Positions 1-12,033 of a stretch of DNA of 64,000 nucleotides are shown piece after piece. Every line of letters starts with the position of its first letter. Within the stretch, counting starts at the first letter, position 1. Made by a program: the position numbers and the translations under genes. This stretch comes from Seminavis robusta (lineage: Eukaryota > Bacillariophyta > Bacillariophyceae > Naviculales > Naviculaceae). The notes under the pieces are model-generated. The model was not told where the DNA came from, ran no database searches, and saw nothing but the letters and a program-made list of their open reading frames with translations. The DNA lies in contig CAICTM010000390.1 in the NCBI GenBank assembly GCA_903772945.1, positions 1 to 64,000 of the forward strand, written 5' to 3'.

Positions 1-758
1 TCGAGGACATGGGGACCATGCCTATACCGCACGGGATTTGTATGGATATGAAGGATGAAACAGGCTACGGTGTCCGATCAAGTCTTAAAGCACATGGAAA
101 TTTGTTATCCTGACTAATGGATTTGGGTCCCTAATTATGTAACCACAGAAGCTACAGAGCCGAATATTCTTTTGGAAGCTCCATCATGACAGAGTATGTC
201 TGCCTTCCGATGATCAAAGAGGGAAGCTTCTTCCTAGTGCGGCTATTTGGCTCAAGAATAGGTAGCAAAACTGAATATATGCGGTATTAACTTAAGACAG
301 TCTCAGGATGCGGCTCTTACATGTTCGAAAAAGACAAACCAAGGGTTCTGTCTGCTTGTGAAAATGAACCCAAATGTCTGCGCGCAAAAAGTATTTGGCA
401 TTGAAGTATACCACTTCTTCAGGTCCAACATCGGGGAGTCGAAAGGGATCGAGCTCCAGTATAAGATTCCGATAACTTGGACACGGGCGATTTTCACCTA
501 AAGGTCTCTTCCTGCTCCACAGTTTGCTGTTATTCTGAAGCTCCTCATGTGATGTTAATTTACCTCAGAACTTTGCTGGGGACTCTCACCTATCGTTTCT
601 TGCTACATCTTCATTTCAGCTGTAAGGGAAGTGCGACGGGATACAGCTTACAATTCAGCTTTACAGCTTTACAATTGGCAGGCTTATTCTAGAAAATAAT
701 CAATAACTGCTCACTTATTTGGAAATAAAACTTTACATCTCTTAGATCCCTAGATTAA
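1..758. other. Intergenic, no gene seen
   Basis: Only short reading frames without family features or convincing splice sites are present. Nothing is annotated here. Confidence 0.5.
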
Positions 759-1551
759 TCAATGCACAATGGTATCTAGTGACACGGCTACCCAACTGGC
801 AATGGTGCGCCACACCGCGAACATCTTGCTCAATGCTCCTTCTTCGGACGCGGCTTCTTTGTTGAGAGATTCCCACCAATTCAGTGACACATAGATCATG
901 GCTTGAGCGACAGCTCCCGTCACGACTCCAATGGGAGATGCTTCAATATTCAGTAACACGGTTATCAAAAGCAACGCGGATGCTTGCCAATATCCCGTGA
1001 TGACCCTCAAAATGGCATCGGCCGCCAAACTTCGTTCGTCAGCTTGTCGTTGTGGACGGCATTCCACTGCACTCCACGCCAACAATACCAAGGGCGACAC
1101 CACAAAAAAGGTAACGGCCAATCGAAAATCCGTCCAGGCAATGAAGCGAAGCCAATCGGCAGTTTCTGGATTGAGCTTTCCCAAGATGGATTCCGGTGAG
1201 GTCACACTGACATCGAAAGCGGTAGCAAGGTGTTGACTTGGGGTCGTTGTGGCCGGTACTACATGTATTTCATCCGATTCAAAAGGGAGCGACGACAGGG
1301 CACTGTCTCGGCTCAGTACGTGTAGTGGTCTTTGCTGCGTCGACACCAACGCTGCCAACAGATCGATGTGTGTAGCACCTCTCATGGTCAACAACGATTG
1401 CTCGTCTACAACCAATTGATGGATTTGAACGCAATGACGTCAGTCCCCAAACCATTGCAGACTTCGTACCACCACCCACATCCAGCGAAACGAGGAAAGG
1501 TCCTGCGCAAGGGGTACTGGTACGGTACGGTAGAAGCTTGCTAGTTATCAT
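759..1551 (-). CDS. DUF3177-family membrane protein, cyanobacterial type
   Basis: The core, starting at the WTDFRLAV motif, resembles the DUF3177 family of cyanobacteria, whose function is unknown. It has three hydrophobic segments (around LAVTFFVVSPLVLLAW, ASALLLITVLLN and GAVAQAMIYVSL) and a conserved-looking WRTIASWVAV end. The proposed model is two exons, 1470-1551 and 759-1405, joined by a 64-bp intron (GTACGA...TTGTAG) that keeps frame and gives 242 residues from an ATG at 1551. A shorter model starts at the ATG at 1385 with no intron. No clear plastid-targeting ASAF motif is visible, although the family's origin suggests a plastid location; that is inference. The family call is from memory of the pattern, so moderate. 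Confidence 0.62.
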
Positions 1552-1887
1552 CTACCTAGTTACCTCGGATTGCCTACTAGCTACTGTAGCTATTAATAGC
1601 TAGAGTCTCAGTCCAAATCACGGCAATGGAGTACCAAGCTTTGGCGCAAAGGGTACCGGTATACCTGGCTACCGGTGGATCTGGCTAGTTTGGCAAGTAA
1701 AGAGAAGCTGAAGAATCAGCATTACAAAGTCCGTTCCCATATTGAGCTGTTGGTTGCATCATTGAAATATCCTTGGTCTCCACTCCTTTGCACACTCAAC
1801 ACAATTCTTTGACTGCCCCCGTAGCCCGGGGTTTCTCTTCTCCAGAGCATCAAGCGCTGCAGCTGCAGCTGGCACAGCCATTGCTTA
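1552..1887. other. Intergenic between two minus-strand genes
   Basis: A spacer of about 335 bp with GGTACCGGTATACC-like palindromic motifs near 1650-1680. It holds no gene that can be supported. Confidence 0.5.
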
Positions 1888-4800
1888 TTAAGGGCAAGTG
1901 TAACAGAAGGGGCCCTTGGGAGATGCAGTCAAGTCAACCACAGCGGAAGCTTGTGGACAGGCTGTACTGGTAAACATGTTTGTAACATCTGGGGAGAGTA
2001 CAATCTTGGGTCCCCATAGGCAAAGATCACGGTCAAATGCAGAAATATCTTGGAACATTTCGGTAAGAGCTGTAGCCACAGCAATATCCCAAGCTGAGAT
2101 ATCTTGATTGAACGCAGAGGCCCGAAACATTTGATTGAACGTTGTCACCAAAGACACATCCCAGCCATTCATAGGCTGATTGTAGTTAGTTGCAGCTGTG
2201 GCGAGAAAGGGCAGTTTGTCAGTAACAATCCATACTTAACAATGGGCGAGGAATACTTGCATACAGCAGGACCTTACCTCTAAACATGTTAGCCTTTGAG
2301 GTGAAGAAGAAATTGTGGTCAGCAACACACAAATCTGCACAACCCCCCCTCCCCCCTGTTGTGAATACAAACCTACCATGTTGAGGGCAGAACTTGTGTC
2401 CCTAATGCAATGGGGAGATTCAAAGAAATGACTCATGAGGCGAATTTTTTTCTCCCTGTAGTTTGGCCTCTGCCAACTTACCAACTTGAAACGTCTTGAT
2501 TAAACGGAGACAGGCGGAACAACTCCTCAAAAGTGGTCACCTTGGAAACACTCCAACCGGAACTATTCAAAGCAAGGTTAGTTGAAAGCAAATTAATCGA
2601 GACCCAGGCGTGGGCAATGGCAAAGGAAGCTCTTACATCGGTTGGTTGAATGATGTACCTGAATCAAATGATTTGGATGGCATCGTTAGATTCAGCTAGC
2701 AGCAAAGAAGAATCAATGTAACCCACTTACTCATGAACATGCTTAGCTGATGTATTGATTGTTTTGTCGATAGCTATGGTTAGGCAAAACTTGTGCTGGT
2801 TGCAATTACGATTAGAATGAACTCACCATAGTTGTAACTTGGGACACATCCCAGTTAGAGCTGTTTCAGAAACACAAAATCATTGATCTGTCAGCCACAA
2901 ATTCACATCAATTCGATGGCACCAACAGACAACCCCCCCAACAAATAATGACTTACATTGCCACATTGAAAGAACTTGCTTCTGAAAGGTACAGAGGAAT
3001 CAAATTGATGATGAGGTCAACTGACCAAGAAATGTTTCAACGTATGTGGCCATCCAAGCAACTCACGGTAAAACATCCGACTCTTGAGGAGTAGAACAGA
3101 GCATAGGTGAGATTCAACTTTACAAACATTGGAGAACCCAACAGCTTCTTGAGAACCTACCATAGAGGTCACCTTGGCCACATTCCAGCCAGAACTTTAT
3201 GACAATCGAACCAGCGTTGAGCAATGGAGGATCACGGAATTGCAGCCATAAAAGAAATCCATGCGTTCTTACATGTCTCCATTGAAACCAGAGCCTTTTA
3301 TTAGACAAGACAAAAAATCACAGGAAGTTTAGAAACTTTTGTTATCTTGCAAGTGTTTTCAACAACAAGAAAGGACACTAAAACCCACTTAAGAACATTG
3401 CTTGCTGGTCATGTCGGAAACAGGCACAAATGTGAGGCTTCAATCGGGCGGTCAGCAAATGTGGCAAGCATGGGAAATTACCATATCTATCACTTTTGAT
3501 GTGTCCCAAGTTGAACTGGAGAAGGAAGAAACAACTGTGAGTGCTTCAGAACAACTGTGCAATCCAAATGGAGAAGCAAGTGCTTACAGATCTTGGTTGA
3601 AAACTGTCGCATCTGACCAAATCAACAGTCAATCAGTCAATCAATAGGTGAAGTTGTGAGCTTGCAGAAAAGTGAGCACAAGGGCCTGAAGAGGTGGCAT
3701 CACTCACCGTCAAACATTCCTCTCTGACAACCAGGGAGATAAGTGTAAGATGGGAGGACTAGTGACATGTGCATACATCTTTCGGGCACATACCATGTCT
3801 GTTACTTTCGAAACATCCCACGCTGCACTGAAGTGTAAACGATTTGAAAGTTGTTAGAACCAAAGCCAATCACCTGATATTTGAAAGGGAATCCCCAAAT
3901 CTTACAGTGGCATATTGAATGCAGTTGCACCTTTGTCAGGAAAGAGACGGCAGCTTAGATTACTGAATCCTGGCTTAACAAACAAACAACCAATGCACAA
4001 TTTCTCTTACCTTTGAACATGTTTCTTGTATTAGTTACCTCACTTATATCCCAGTTGGACTGGCAGAGTTATGCAAAGAAGCACAACAGAAATGCAGAAT
4101 CATAAGGAAGCTGACATTCACCTGAAAGCTATGGCAAGGCAAATTAAGAACATACCAAATCACCATTGAATGTAGCGACTGTAACGACGCCTGCTAAATC
4201 CCTGATCAATCCGCCTGTGAACACAGCGAGAATGGAGACAATAGGTTAGGGTTGAGGGGTTTGCTATCAACACACCACTGGTCAGCAGAGTTCTTACTAA
4301 AACTGGTGACCGCAGAAATGTCCCAAACTGTAATATCGCCTATAGATGTCAATGTAAAAGCATTTGAATGAGATAATTTCAGCACAGACTCATGCCACCG
4401 TGACTGAGTCACAATCCTTACCATAAGGTCCAGCTGAAGTATATTGCCCTGATTCTAAAGCTGTTTGAAGAGCAGTCTTGTCTGTGAAGACTATAGAGTT
4501 GTTTCAGCAATGGCTCCAGGTTAGCAGGGGGTGTTAGTTCTCAGGTAAAAGGGCTCAATAACAACTCACCAGAGACAAAGCTAGGAGCCACTGATGGAAT
4601 GGGTGTGGGCATCATTGTTGGATTCTTAGTGGGAGAGATTGTTGGGGCCTTGGTAGGGGCTTTTGTGGGAGCTTTAGTGGGTGCCTTGGTAGGTGCTTTA
4701 GTGGGTGCCTTGGTAGGTGCCTTTGTTGGGTTGTTTGTTGGGTTTCTTGTGGGATTCCTTGTGGGAGCTGGGGTTGGAGAGGGTGTGGGTTGATGTGTTG

Positions 4801-7800
4801 GCCTTCTTGTGGGATCTGGGGTTGGAGAGGGTGTGGGTTGATTTGTTGGCCTTCTTGTGGGATCTGGGGTTGGAGAGGGTGTTGGATTGTTGGTTGGATT
4901 TCTTGTACTAGGTGAAGCACTGGGTGATGCACTTGGACCTATTGATGGAGCTTGGCTTGGACTGGCACTGGGCGAGGAGCTAGGTTGGACACTTGGGGCT
5001 ATTGAGGGAGCCTGACTTGGGCTGGCACTGGGTGATGAACTGGGCTGAACACTTGGGGCTTTTGAGGAGCCTGACTGGGCTGGCACTTGGCGAAGAGCTA
5101 GGTTGGGCGCTAGGAGCAATCGACGGTGCCTGGCTTGGTGTTGAACTTGATGATGAGCTCGGTTCGACACTTGGGGCTATTGAGGGAGCCTGGCTTGAAC
5201 TGGGTTGAACACTTGGGGCGATTGATGGAGCCTGGCTAGGTGCTGCACTGGGCGAAGAGCTAGGTTGGACACCAGGAGCAATAGATGGTGCCTGACTTGG
5301 TGCTGCACTGGGGGGTGAACTGGGTTGCACACTTGGGGCTATTGAAGGAGCCTGGATAGGTGCTGCACTGGGCGACGAGCTAGGTTGCACACTTGGGACT
5401 GTACTAGGGGGAACTGTTGAAGAACTTGGAAGAATGGTCTGAAATGGAGGTTGAGCACTAGGTGTGGCGGTTGGTTCAACCATGGGGTTTAGAACTGGCG
5501 GATCAGTAGGAGAGTGTGTTGGACTTTCTGCAGAAGGAGTGACAGGATTGGGACTTGTTTGAAAAGTTGGATTGGAAGGGGGGTTATTGTTGGGAGAGTT
5601 GGTTAGGGCAAGCGTAGGCATCGATGCCGTCTGACTAGGAGACTCTGTGGGGTTTTTCGAGGGGCTGGGGGTTGGTTGAGGTAAAGGATTGAATTCAACA
5701 GTTGAACTAGGAGGATTGCTGCTGATTGGTATGTTTGTTGGTTCAAATGTGGGGTTTGGTGTGGGCTGACGAGTGGGGAGGTCCGTTGGATTTTCGGTGG
5801 GATTTGGAGTCCGAGTGAATGTAGGATCAGGTGTAGGGGAGGGAGATGGTTCGGGAGTAGGCCTGTTGCTTGGTGAACTGGTTGGTGAACTGGTTGGTGC
5901 AAATGTTGGGTTTGGTGTAGGATTGGGAGTTGGTTCAGAAGACGGTTGAGGTGTGGGATCTTCTGTGGGCACTTGCGTTGGCCCTTGCATTGGAGCAGAG
6001 GTGGGAATAGATGTCTTTGAAGGGGGCACCGTGGGACTGGGTGTGAGCTGTCCATCACTGCCCCCTGAAAATCTGAAACAAAAGAGAACAGAATAGATAT
6101 GTTGATAATGAGACGAAATGATATGCAGATTTCGGCTGTGACACATGGTACGTACTTATTATTCAATTCAGTCTCAGTTTCTGGTGACAACGACACTGTG
6201 CCGGTGGGTGCTAGTGTGCTTCCCACACCCTCTGACAAAGGTATATGAGCGTTGTTGGTGAAAACCAAAAGACCCATTGATGTTTCTGGTGACAATGTGA
6301 TTTCCTGTATTCCTGGTAGAATAGTAGGTACGCTAAATCCTCCCCCCGGAGGAGAAATGCTAGGTGCCGGTGTCCTTGTTGTAGGGGGCATTGTTTCGGG
6401 GGTTGCACTGGAGCCAGAAGTAGCTGTAGGATTGTTACCTGCCGCTATTGGACTTGGCTCAACACTGCTGAGTTTTATGGTGGGTTGTGGTGTGCTGGCA
6501 ATGGCTGTGGGTGTATGGGCTTGCTGATGTGTCGGGGATGCCTGGATTGAAGGTTTGAGGGAGTATGCATCCTGATTGCTTGGGTGCAATGTGCCACTAG
6601 ATGCACTTGGAGTGAAAGACTGGATTGTTGGGGCTGGCCCAGAGCTTGGGTTTGAAGCTGGGCCGATGTTGGGGGATGCGTGGATTGAAGGTTTGATGGA
6701 GTCTGCATCCTGATTGCTTGGGTCCAATGTGCCACTAGATGCACTTGGAGTCAAAGACTGGATTGTTGAGGCTGACCCAGAGCTTGGGTTTGAAGCTGGG
6801 CCGATGTTGGGGGATGCCTGGATTGAAGGTTTGAGGGAGTCTGCATCCCGATTGCTTGGGTCCAATGTGCCACTAGATGTGCTTGGGGCGAAATACTGGT
6901 TTGTTGGGGCTGGCCCAGAGCTTGGGTTTGGAGCTGGGCTGATGTTGGGGGGCACTGTGGAGGGGGCATCTGTGGGGGTTTTCTCGGCATCCAATCGATT
7001 GATTTCATCATCATGCCTTGGAAGATTTGTTGGTCCATCCGTGTTCCTTGTAGATGAGGTTGGCATATCATTGTTTGAAATGTCATTTGAAGGGTTTCCC
7101 AACGGGGAGAGGCTTGGAGATGCATGAATATCAGAAGGACCTCCTGGTTCGTTGGATACAATCATTGTATTTGGTTCACTGCTGCTGTTGTCCTCTCCCG
7201 AAAATTCCATGGTACCCACGGTTTGGATAGAATCCAGTTGAGAAGTGCTGGTTGAGTTCACCAGAAAGGAGCCAGATGGTTCCTGTTCCTGTTCCTCTGA
7301 AAATGAAATGTTTCCCATGACTTCTCGTAGCAACTCCTGGCAGGCTGCTGTGCCAGTTGGTTCTCCAACGCAGAATGCCAACTCCTGTGGACCAATCAAT
7401 CTTTCCTCATCCACCATGAGGTCTTGGACATGCTGACAGGCAAATCCCTGCTTGCTTGTATTCTTACTGAATTCTAAACCAATGATGCATTCAGCCAACA
7501 AGGAGAGTTCCTCCTCCATGAATGGAATATGTATGTTGCAACCTTTTGAATTCACCAACTGTTGGTAATCCTGCAGGTTTTCTGCAACAGATACAGAGCC
7601 TGTGTTGCCAAAGCCTGGAACAGTTCTTGTCATTCCAGCTACCAGCTCAGGCAAGTCATTACTGATGCTGGTTGATGAATCTGCATCTTCACTGGCTTGT
7701 TCAAACATTGACGTCAGAGCACAACCATAGGTGGCAGTAAAAATACCAAAGAAATCATTGGTATAGTTGTTCTTCGTCATGTTAGAAGCATAACTTGAGG

Positions 7801-9229
7801 AGTTTCCACCTCCCAAAGTCCATTCGGTGAAAATGTCCACTGTGGAAATCCTTGGGACGTCAAACAGTGGCTCCCAATCTGCAGTTAGGTAGGGACAAAT
7901 TCAGGCATTGGTTAGAGAACATCATCATTAAGGAACAAGCATATCTCAAAACCCTCGTACACTCACCAGGACATCCATTACATGCAACTGTACCTTCCCA
8001 AAACAAGGTTGTGATAGTGGTGTTCGGACCTACTTCCTCACTCTCCCAACGTTCCAGTGAGGCCTTGCGGAGCACTCTTTGCAGAGGGTCTAAGCATTGG
8101 CCCGTAATGTCATTGTAGATTGTTCGGAATAGAGCTTCAAGTTCAGATTGGCGCTGTGGCAAAGCATTGGAAGGCAGAGATTGAATTTGAAATTCGACAT
8201 AGCCCTGTTTGATTTCGGCTGGTTGGGAGCAGATTGGCGGAACAAATGTGTCATTGACAACGGGATTGAAAGAGGTTTCTGCTGCAGGGGACCCTGAACT
8301 TTGAGAAATGCCAATCCCCGATGCAAGTGCCGCAGCTGTCACAGCTAGTGCTCCCACGGCAGCACCGAGTTGGGATGTTATCCCCATGTTGGCCACTGCC
8401 CCAGTCAAGGTGGACCCTGTTGACGCAGTTGTAGTGGATAGTACAGAAGTAGCGGCTGTGTCAAAAGCAGAGAGTAAGGGCGACGGGGTGAGTTACAAGT
8501 CGTCGGCACGTGAGACTGAGACGAGACGAGACTGGACTTTGATGACGCACACGCAACAGCCGTAGCGGAATTTTGGGCAGCCAACGTGGCCATCTTCTCC
8601 GTAACAATGGCTGTGGGAGAAGGCTGGAAATTGAAGTAGCCTCCTACAAGAGAGCGCGATGACTCTTGGGAGAAGGTAGCAAGGCTACGTCTACCCTGAG
8701 CAGGCGTGTCAGGGATGGGTTCTTCTTCTGGCTCGGATGATCTGCACCATTTCGTGGCGTAGTGAAAGAGTCGCTTCAGCCCCCCCACCAAGACATCAAA
8801 CAAGAAGTAAATTATCATCCCCATAAAGCCATGGATCTGGTCCCAGATAACACCCTGGAATAATCCGTCTCGAAGCGCTTCTTCTCGTGCTTGTGCGGAA
8901 AGCACGCTGTCGCGGCTGCAACTGCCGTCTTCTTCCGAGTTCTCTTCGTGGTTGAAACCGGCACTGTTCTGCTCCGCAAGAAGCTGTGATGGTTTGTCGT
9001 ATCCATCCTCAAAATCAAGGTCCGCCAAGGACATGCCAGCCAAATCTAACTGAGACTCGTGCCAAGTCCTTCGTTTGCCCTGACCATCTCGAATTTGGGA
9101 TTCTACCTGCATCGGTTCGGCTCCCAAATCAATTTCCTGCTCTTCGTCCAAATCAATTTCCTGCTCGTCGTCGATTTCCTGACTGTACGGAATTCCCCCA
9201 CCGCCGTTTTCAAGCGCCTCGACGTCCAT
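1888..9229 (-). CDS. Membrane-anchored Pro/Thr/Ser-rich surface protein with BspA (DUF285) repeats, 25 exons
   Basis: Exons, 5' to 3': 9229-8551, 8455-7967, 7878-6156, 6072-4570, 4490-4422, 4339-4298, 4214-4156, 4059-4011, 3930-3906, 3827-3794, 3723-3708, 3612-3588, 3515-3482, 3404-3389, 3294-3273, 3194-3161, 3082-3067, 2981-2957, 2860-2827, 2746-2731, 2658-2637, 2562-2482, 2401-2377, 2293-2278, 2195-1888. All introns are GT-AG, and phases agree throughout except inside exon 4. The product has an acidic N-terminus, a hydrophobic segment at residues 134-152, a second near 257-277, a roughly 280-residue globular part, a long PT/PS/AP-rich stalk, then about nine BspA-type repeats (WDVSxVTxM, MF, FNQDL) ending in a Cys-rich tail. 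BspA repeats are leucine-rich-like modules of surface proteins; the ligand is unknown. Exon 4 lacks two bases near 5066 and 5075, so as read the repeats are out of frame. If those bases are counted, the length is about 1,787 residues. The start is the first ATG (MDVEALEN). Confidence 0.8.
4631..4730 (-). repeat. Short tandem repeat coding for APTK units
   Basis: Within exon 4 of the surface-protein gene, 12-bp units coding for Ala-Pro-Thr-Lys repeat about seven times. They form part of the Pro/Thr-rich stalk. The opposite strand shows a mirror reading frame with no independent support. Confidence 0.85.
6532..6945 (-). repeat. Three tandem 138-bp units (46 residues each) in the stalk
   Basis: Exon 3 of the surface-protein gene holds three successive units of 138 bp. 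Each codes for a 46-residue block beginning NIGPASNPSSG or NISPAPNPSSG and ending SIQASP or SIHASP. They differ at only a few positions, which points to recent tandem duplication that kept frame. Confidence 0.85.
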
Positions 9230-10794
9230 ATTTGCTTGCTTGGGTGTCTGGTACAGGTATACTCTCAACGGAATCTTCCTACCTTCGAAAGTTGGGTGTT
9301 CAACAAACAGCCCTATCGAAGTATACCGTAGTCGTCTGTGTTGCTCGGCTCAGAATGAGTTGGGCGTTGATAGGCTTGCGAGCTGGCTGGCTAGCTAGGG
9401 TGTTCAATCCGAGCTGGATGAATTGAAGGCGACGGTATTGCTGTGTTGTGTCTCAACTGCGGTCACTCTACCGGCATGTTCAAGCTGAGTGCACTGGAGG
9501 AACGATTTGACCCTTTGACTGAGAGTGTGTTTTCTGTGGTCCGATTGATGCTGGAGAGTCTCTTTCTAGCTAGTTTACAGTACTTTAGACTAGAGCAGCG
9601 GATGCTGATCCTCCTAGTAGCCTATCCTCTTTCAATTTCAAGCAGGGGCAAGAACCAAACAACAACAAAAGAAAGTGGAACCTTGCATCGCGTCCAAACT
9701 CCCTAAGACTGCTGGAACCGCTGGTATGTGGATACTAGTGGTACTGTGCCGGTACATTGTACATGTAGCTAGCTAGCAAGAAAACTGGCATTACTGTATG
9801 AGTGGCGAAATGCCCCCAAGAAAGTCTCCATTGGTGGCAAATGGGGGAAAAAAAACGACTATAACTCCACTTGACCATCTCTAAATCCACTTGCTTGTCT
9901 CAGTCATCATGATGGTCAAGAATGTACATATAATCATACAGTAGGACCAATGCTCCCCCTGTCAAAACAAGTGGTCATCAACCGTAAATCCTCGTAAGAC
10001 TTCATAATATATATTAAACTTCAACTACCGTACAGTAACTACTGTACTCCGGAGCTGCGCGATGCACGCTGACGATGCACCTGCTACCGGTACCTGCTAC
10101 CGTACCAGTACTGGACTGGACGGGAGCCTTTGGCCCATGGTCACTCTGTGGCTACCACTCAGTAGCCAGAAATACAAAAAATACTGAGCAGGTAGCTGGC
10201 AATGGTACCAATTCATACAAACAGCCCAACCTCAGTATCTTATAGCCACTTGCAGCGTTTGTCACATACCCATGCCCTCAGACAGTGAGGAGCCACCACC
10301 AAAGCCCGAGAAGGCAAAGATGCAAACCCAAAATTGATGAAACCAAAGATGTTGTGGTAGAGAAGGCCCCCCAAGATGCGGATTTGGGGGGCTTGGATGT
10401 AGATGGTGATGTGGAAGCTAGTACCCTTCCCTCAATCCCCACATAGTAGCAGTATTAGCTTAGGATTTGAGATGTTGGTACGCTTAGCAAATCTTACTGG
10501 TTTGGGAGATCTGAGTGTCTGCCTACTAGATTGTCTTAACATTTCAGTAAATTTGAGCACTCTGTATCTGAAACCCCTTTAGCTTAAGTGTGCGTTCGTA
10601 GGGAAGCAAGCTCGCAGCACCTAGTACTGGACTCAGCAACACTTCACCACCACAACACCAGAGGGGATGGTTTGGCCTCAATAGTGTACCAGACCTGAAG
10701 TGATCGCTTTAGTCTTCTTTGACAGGAATGCGATGGTAGGTTTCTTGTCCGTATATCATACTCATACCTATCGGGACCAAGCTAGCTAGCAGTG
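9230..10794. other. Intergenic, no gene seen
   Basis: About 1.5 kb upstream of the surface-protein gene. It holds short palindromic words such as TACCGGTACC near 10085, CCGTACAGTAACTACTG near 10029 and TAGCTAGCTAGC near 9767. No coding region can be supported. Confidence 0.5.
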
Positions 10795-12033
10795 CTACCT
10801 TGTTTCCTGGAGATCTGGCCATTCAATTTCTAGCAAAGGTCCTTCCTGACATTGCCCAAGAGTCTCTGGCGTATCACCCCAATCTACTCGTTTTGCCAGC
10901 AACATGACACCCGCCTCTTGGGCTTGCCGTAGGTACTTGCTAAAGGATGGACAGGCTTCATGATTGGGACGAAAATAATCTGCATCTCGTCGAATCACCA
11001 CAAACAAGACAGCGGCTTGATACAGTTCGCCACTGGCACCCACCAGATCGCCCTGTGCCATACGGGTCAGTTCTCTCACATGTTTGATGGATCTGGCTGA
11101 CACGACAGTTTCCCCATTCGGCCCCTTCTGATTGGATTGCCCCCAGGGAAAGATTCCAGCTCGACGGTAAGGGGTGATGTGGTTGACAAAGACGCATTTG
11201 GTTCTTTGGGTAGGAGTCCTGTCAGGAGCGTAGTCTGTATCTACCACTGTCTTGACTTCCAAGACGCAGGGCTTGAGGCTGGTATCCTCAAAATGGACGA
11301 CAAAATCGGCTCGCATATCAGCCCCTGCGACGTTGCGGACTTCTCGTTGAATACTCTTGATTTTGGGAAGCTGTGGTTGTAACGCATTCCTCAATAGTAG
11401 CTGTTCCGCTATTTTCTCCCCCAATGATGGATGAGCTCCTACCCAGGCGGCAGGTTTGTAGCCCAGGGCGGTTTCGTCCACTCGTAACAGTTGCGCAATG
11501 AATTCACATTTGGGTGTTCCGTACTTGGGATTCACAGCATTGGGTCCCAATATATTCCCCTTTTTGTCGCGAGCTCGTTTGACCAACAGGGTTGCTCCTG
11601 GGGAACATTTTCCGCCCATGTCCAAGTTGGGGACATGGCAAATCGCTTCCCGCGCAGAGTCAGCGGTGTTGGCGGCCTCTTCTTCTTCTTGTGCAGCCAC
11701 CGAGACATCAGCCACGTAAGGAGATCGATTGCGCTTGGAGGGGCGATTCACAAGAGTGACGGGAAGCAAATCCTCCAACGAAAGCAAGGGGAGATCTCTG
11801 CATAGCTCTGTTGCAAAGATCCGTTTCTCGGGGGTTGTCTTGTCCTTCTTCTTTCGAGAAGCCGGCGATATTTTTCTGGCGGACGGGTCCACACTGTTCT
11901 TTGGTTTGCTCGTTTTGGCGGTCTGAGATTTCTTGGTCGCCTTCTTGGCTGCTGACGAGGGCGCTGCCTTTAGCGTAGCAGCGCACCCTTCGAGCTTCTT
12001 TTCAGCTGCGACTGACGACCTCGTGAAAACCAT
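10795..12033 (-). CDS. SfsA-family (sugar fermentation stimulation protein homologue) protein with basic N-terminal extension
   Basis: A single exon of 412 residues starting at the only early ATG (MVFTRSSVAAEKK). The C-terminal two thirds follow the SfsA pattern of bacteria: a Gly/Cys loop (GGKCSPGATLLVKRA), the acidic core VLEVKTVVDTDYAP, then RSIKHVRELTRMA, AVLFVVIRRDADYFRPN and a closing segment with GVMLLAKRV. SfsA proteins have a nuclease-like fold with the Glu-Lys pair in the VEVK motif and have been linked to nucleic-acid binding; their cellular role is not settled. Bacterial SfsA has about 230 residues, so this protein carries roughly 75 extra Lys/Ser/Ala-rich residues (AAKKATKKSQTAKT) that could act in nuclear import or nucleic-acid contact; that is inference. 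Confidence 0.75.
   Translation of the reverse strand: MVFTRSSVAAEKKLEGCAATLKAAPSSAAKKATKKSQTAKTSKPKNSVDPSARKISPASRKKKDKTTPEKRIFATELCRDLPLLSLEDLLPVTLVNRPSKRNRSPYVADVSVAAQEEEEAANTADSAREAICHVPNLDMGGKCSPGATLLVKRARDKKGNILGPNAVNPKYGTPKCEFIAQLLRVDETALGYKPAAWVGAHPSLGEKIAEQLLLRNALQPQLPKIKSIQREVRNVAGADMRADFVVHFEDTSLKPCVLEVKTVVDTDYAPDRTPTQRTKCVFVNHITPYRRAGIFPWGQSNQKGPNGETVVSARSIKHVRELTRMAQGDLVGASGELYQAAVLFVVIRRDADYFRPNHEACPSFSKYLRQAQEAGVMLLAKRVDWGDTPETLGQCQEGPLLEIEWPDLQETR

Noticed and set aside
6714-7127. Plus-strand frame of 137 codons
   Set aside because: Mirror of the 138-bp repeats in the surface-protein exon.
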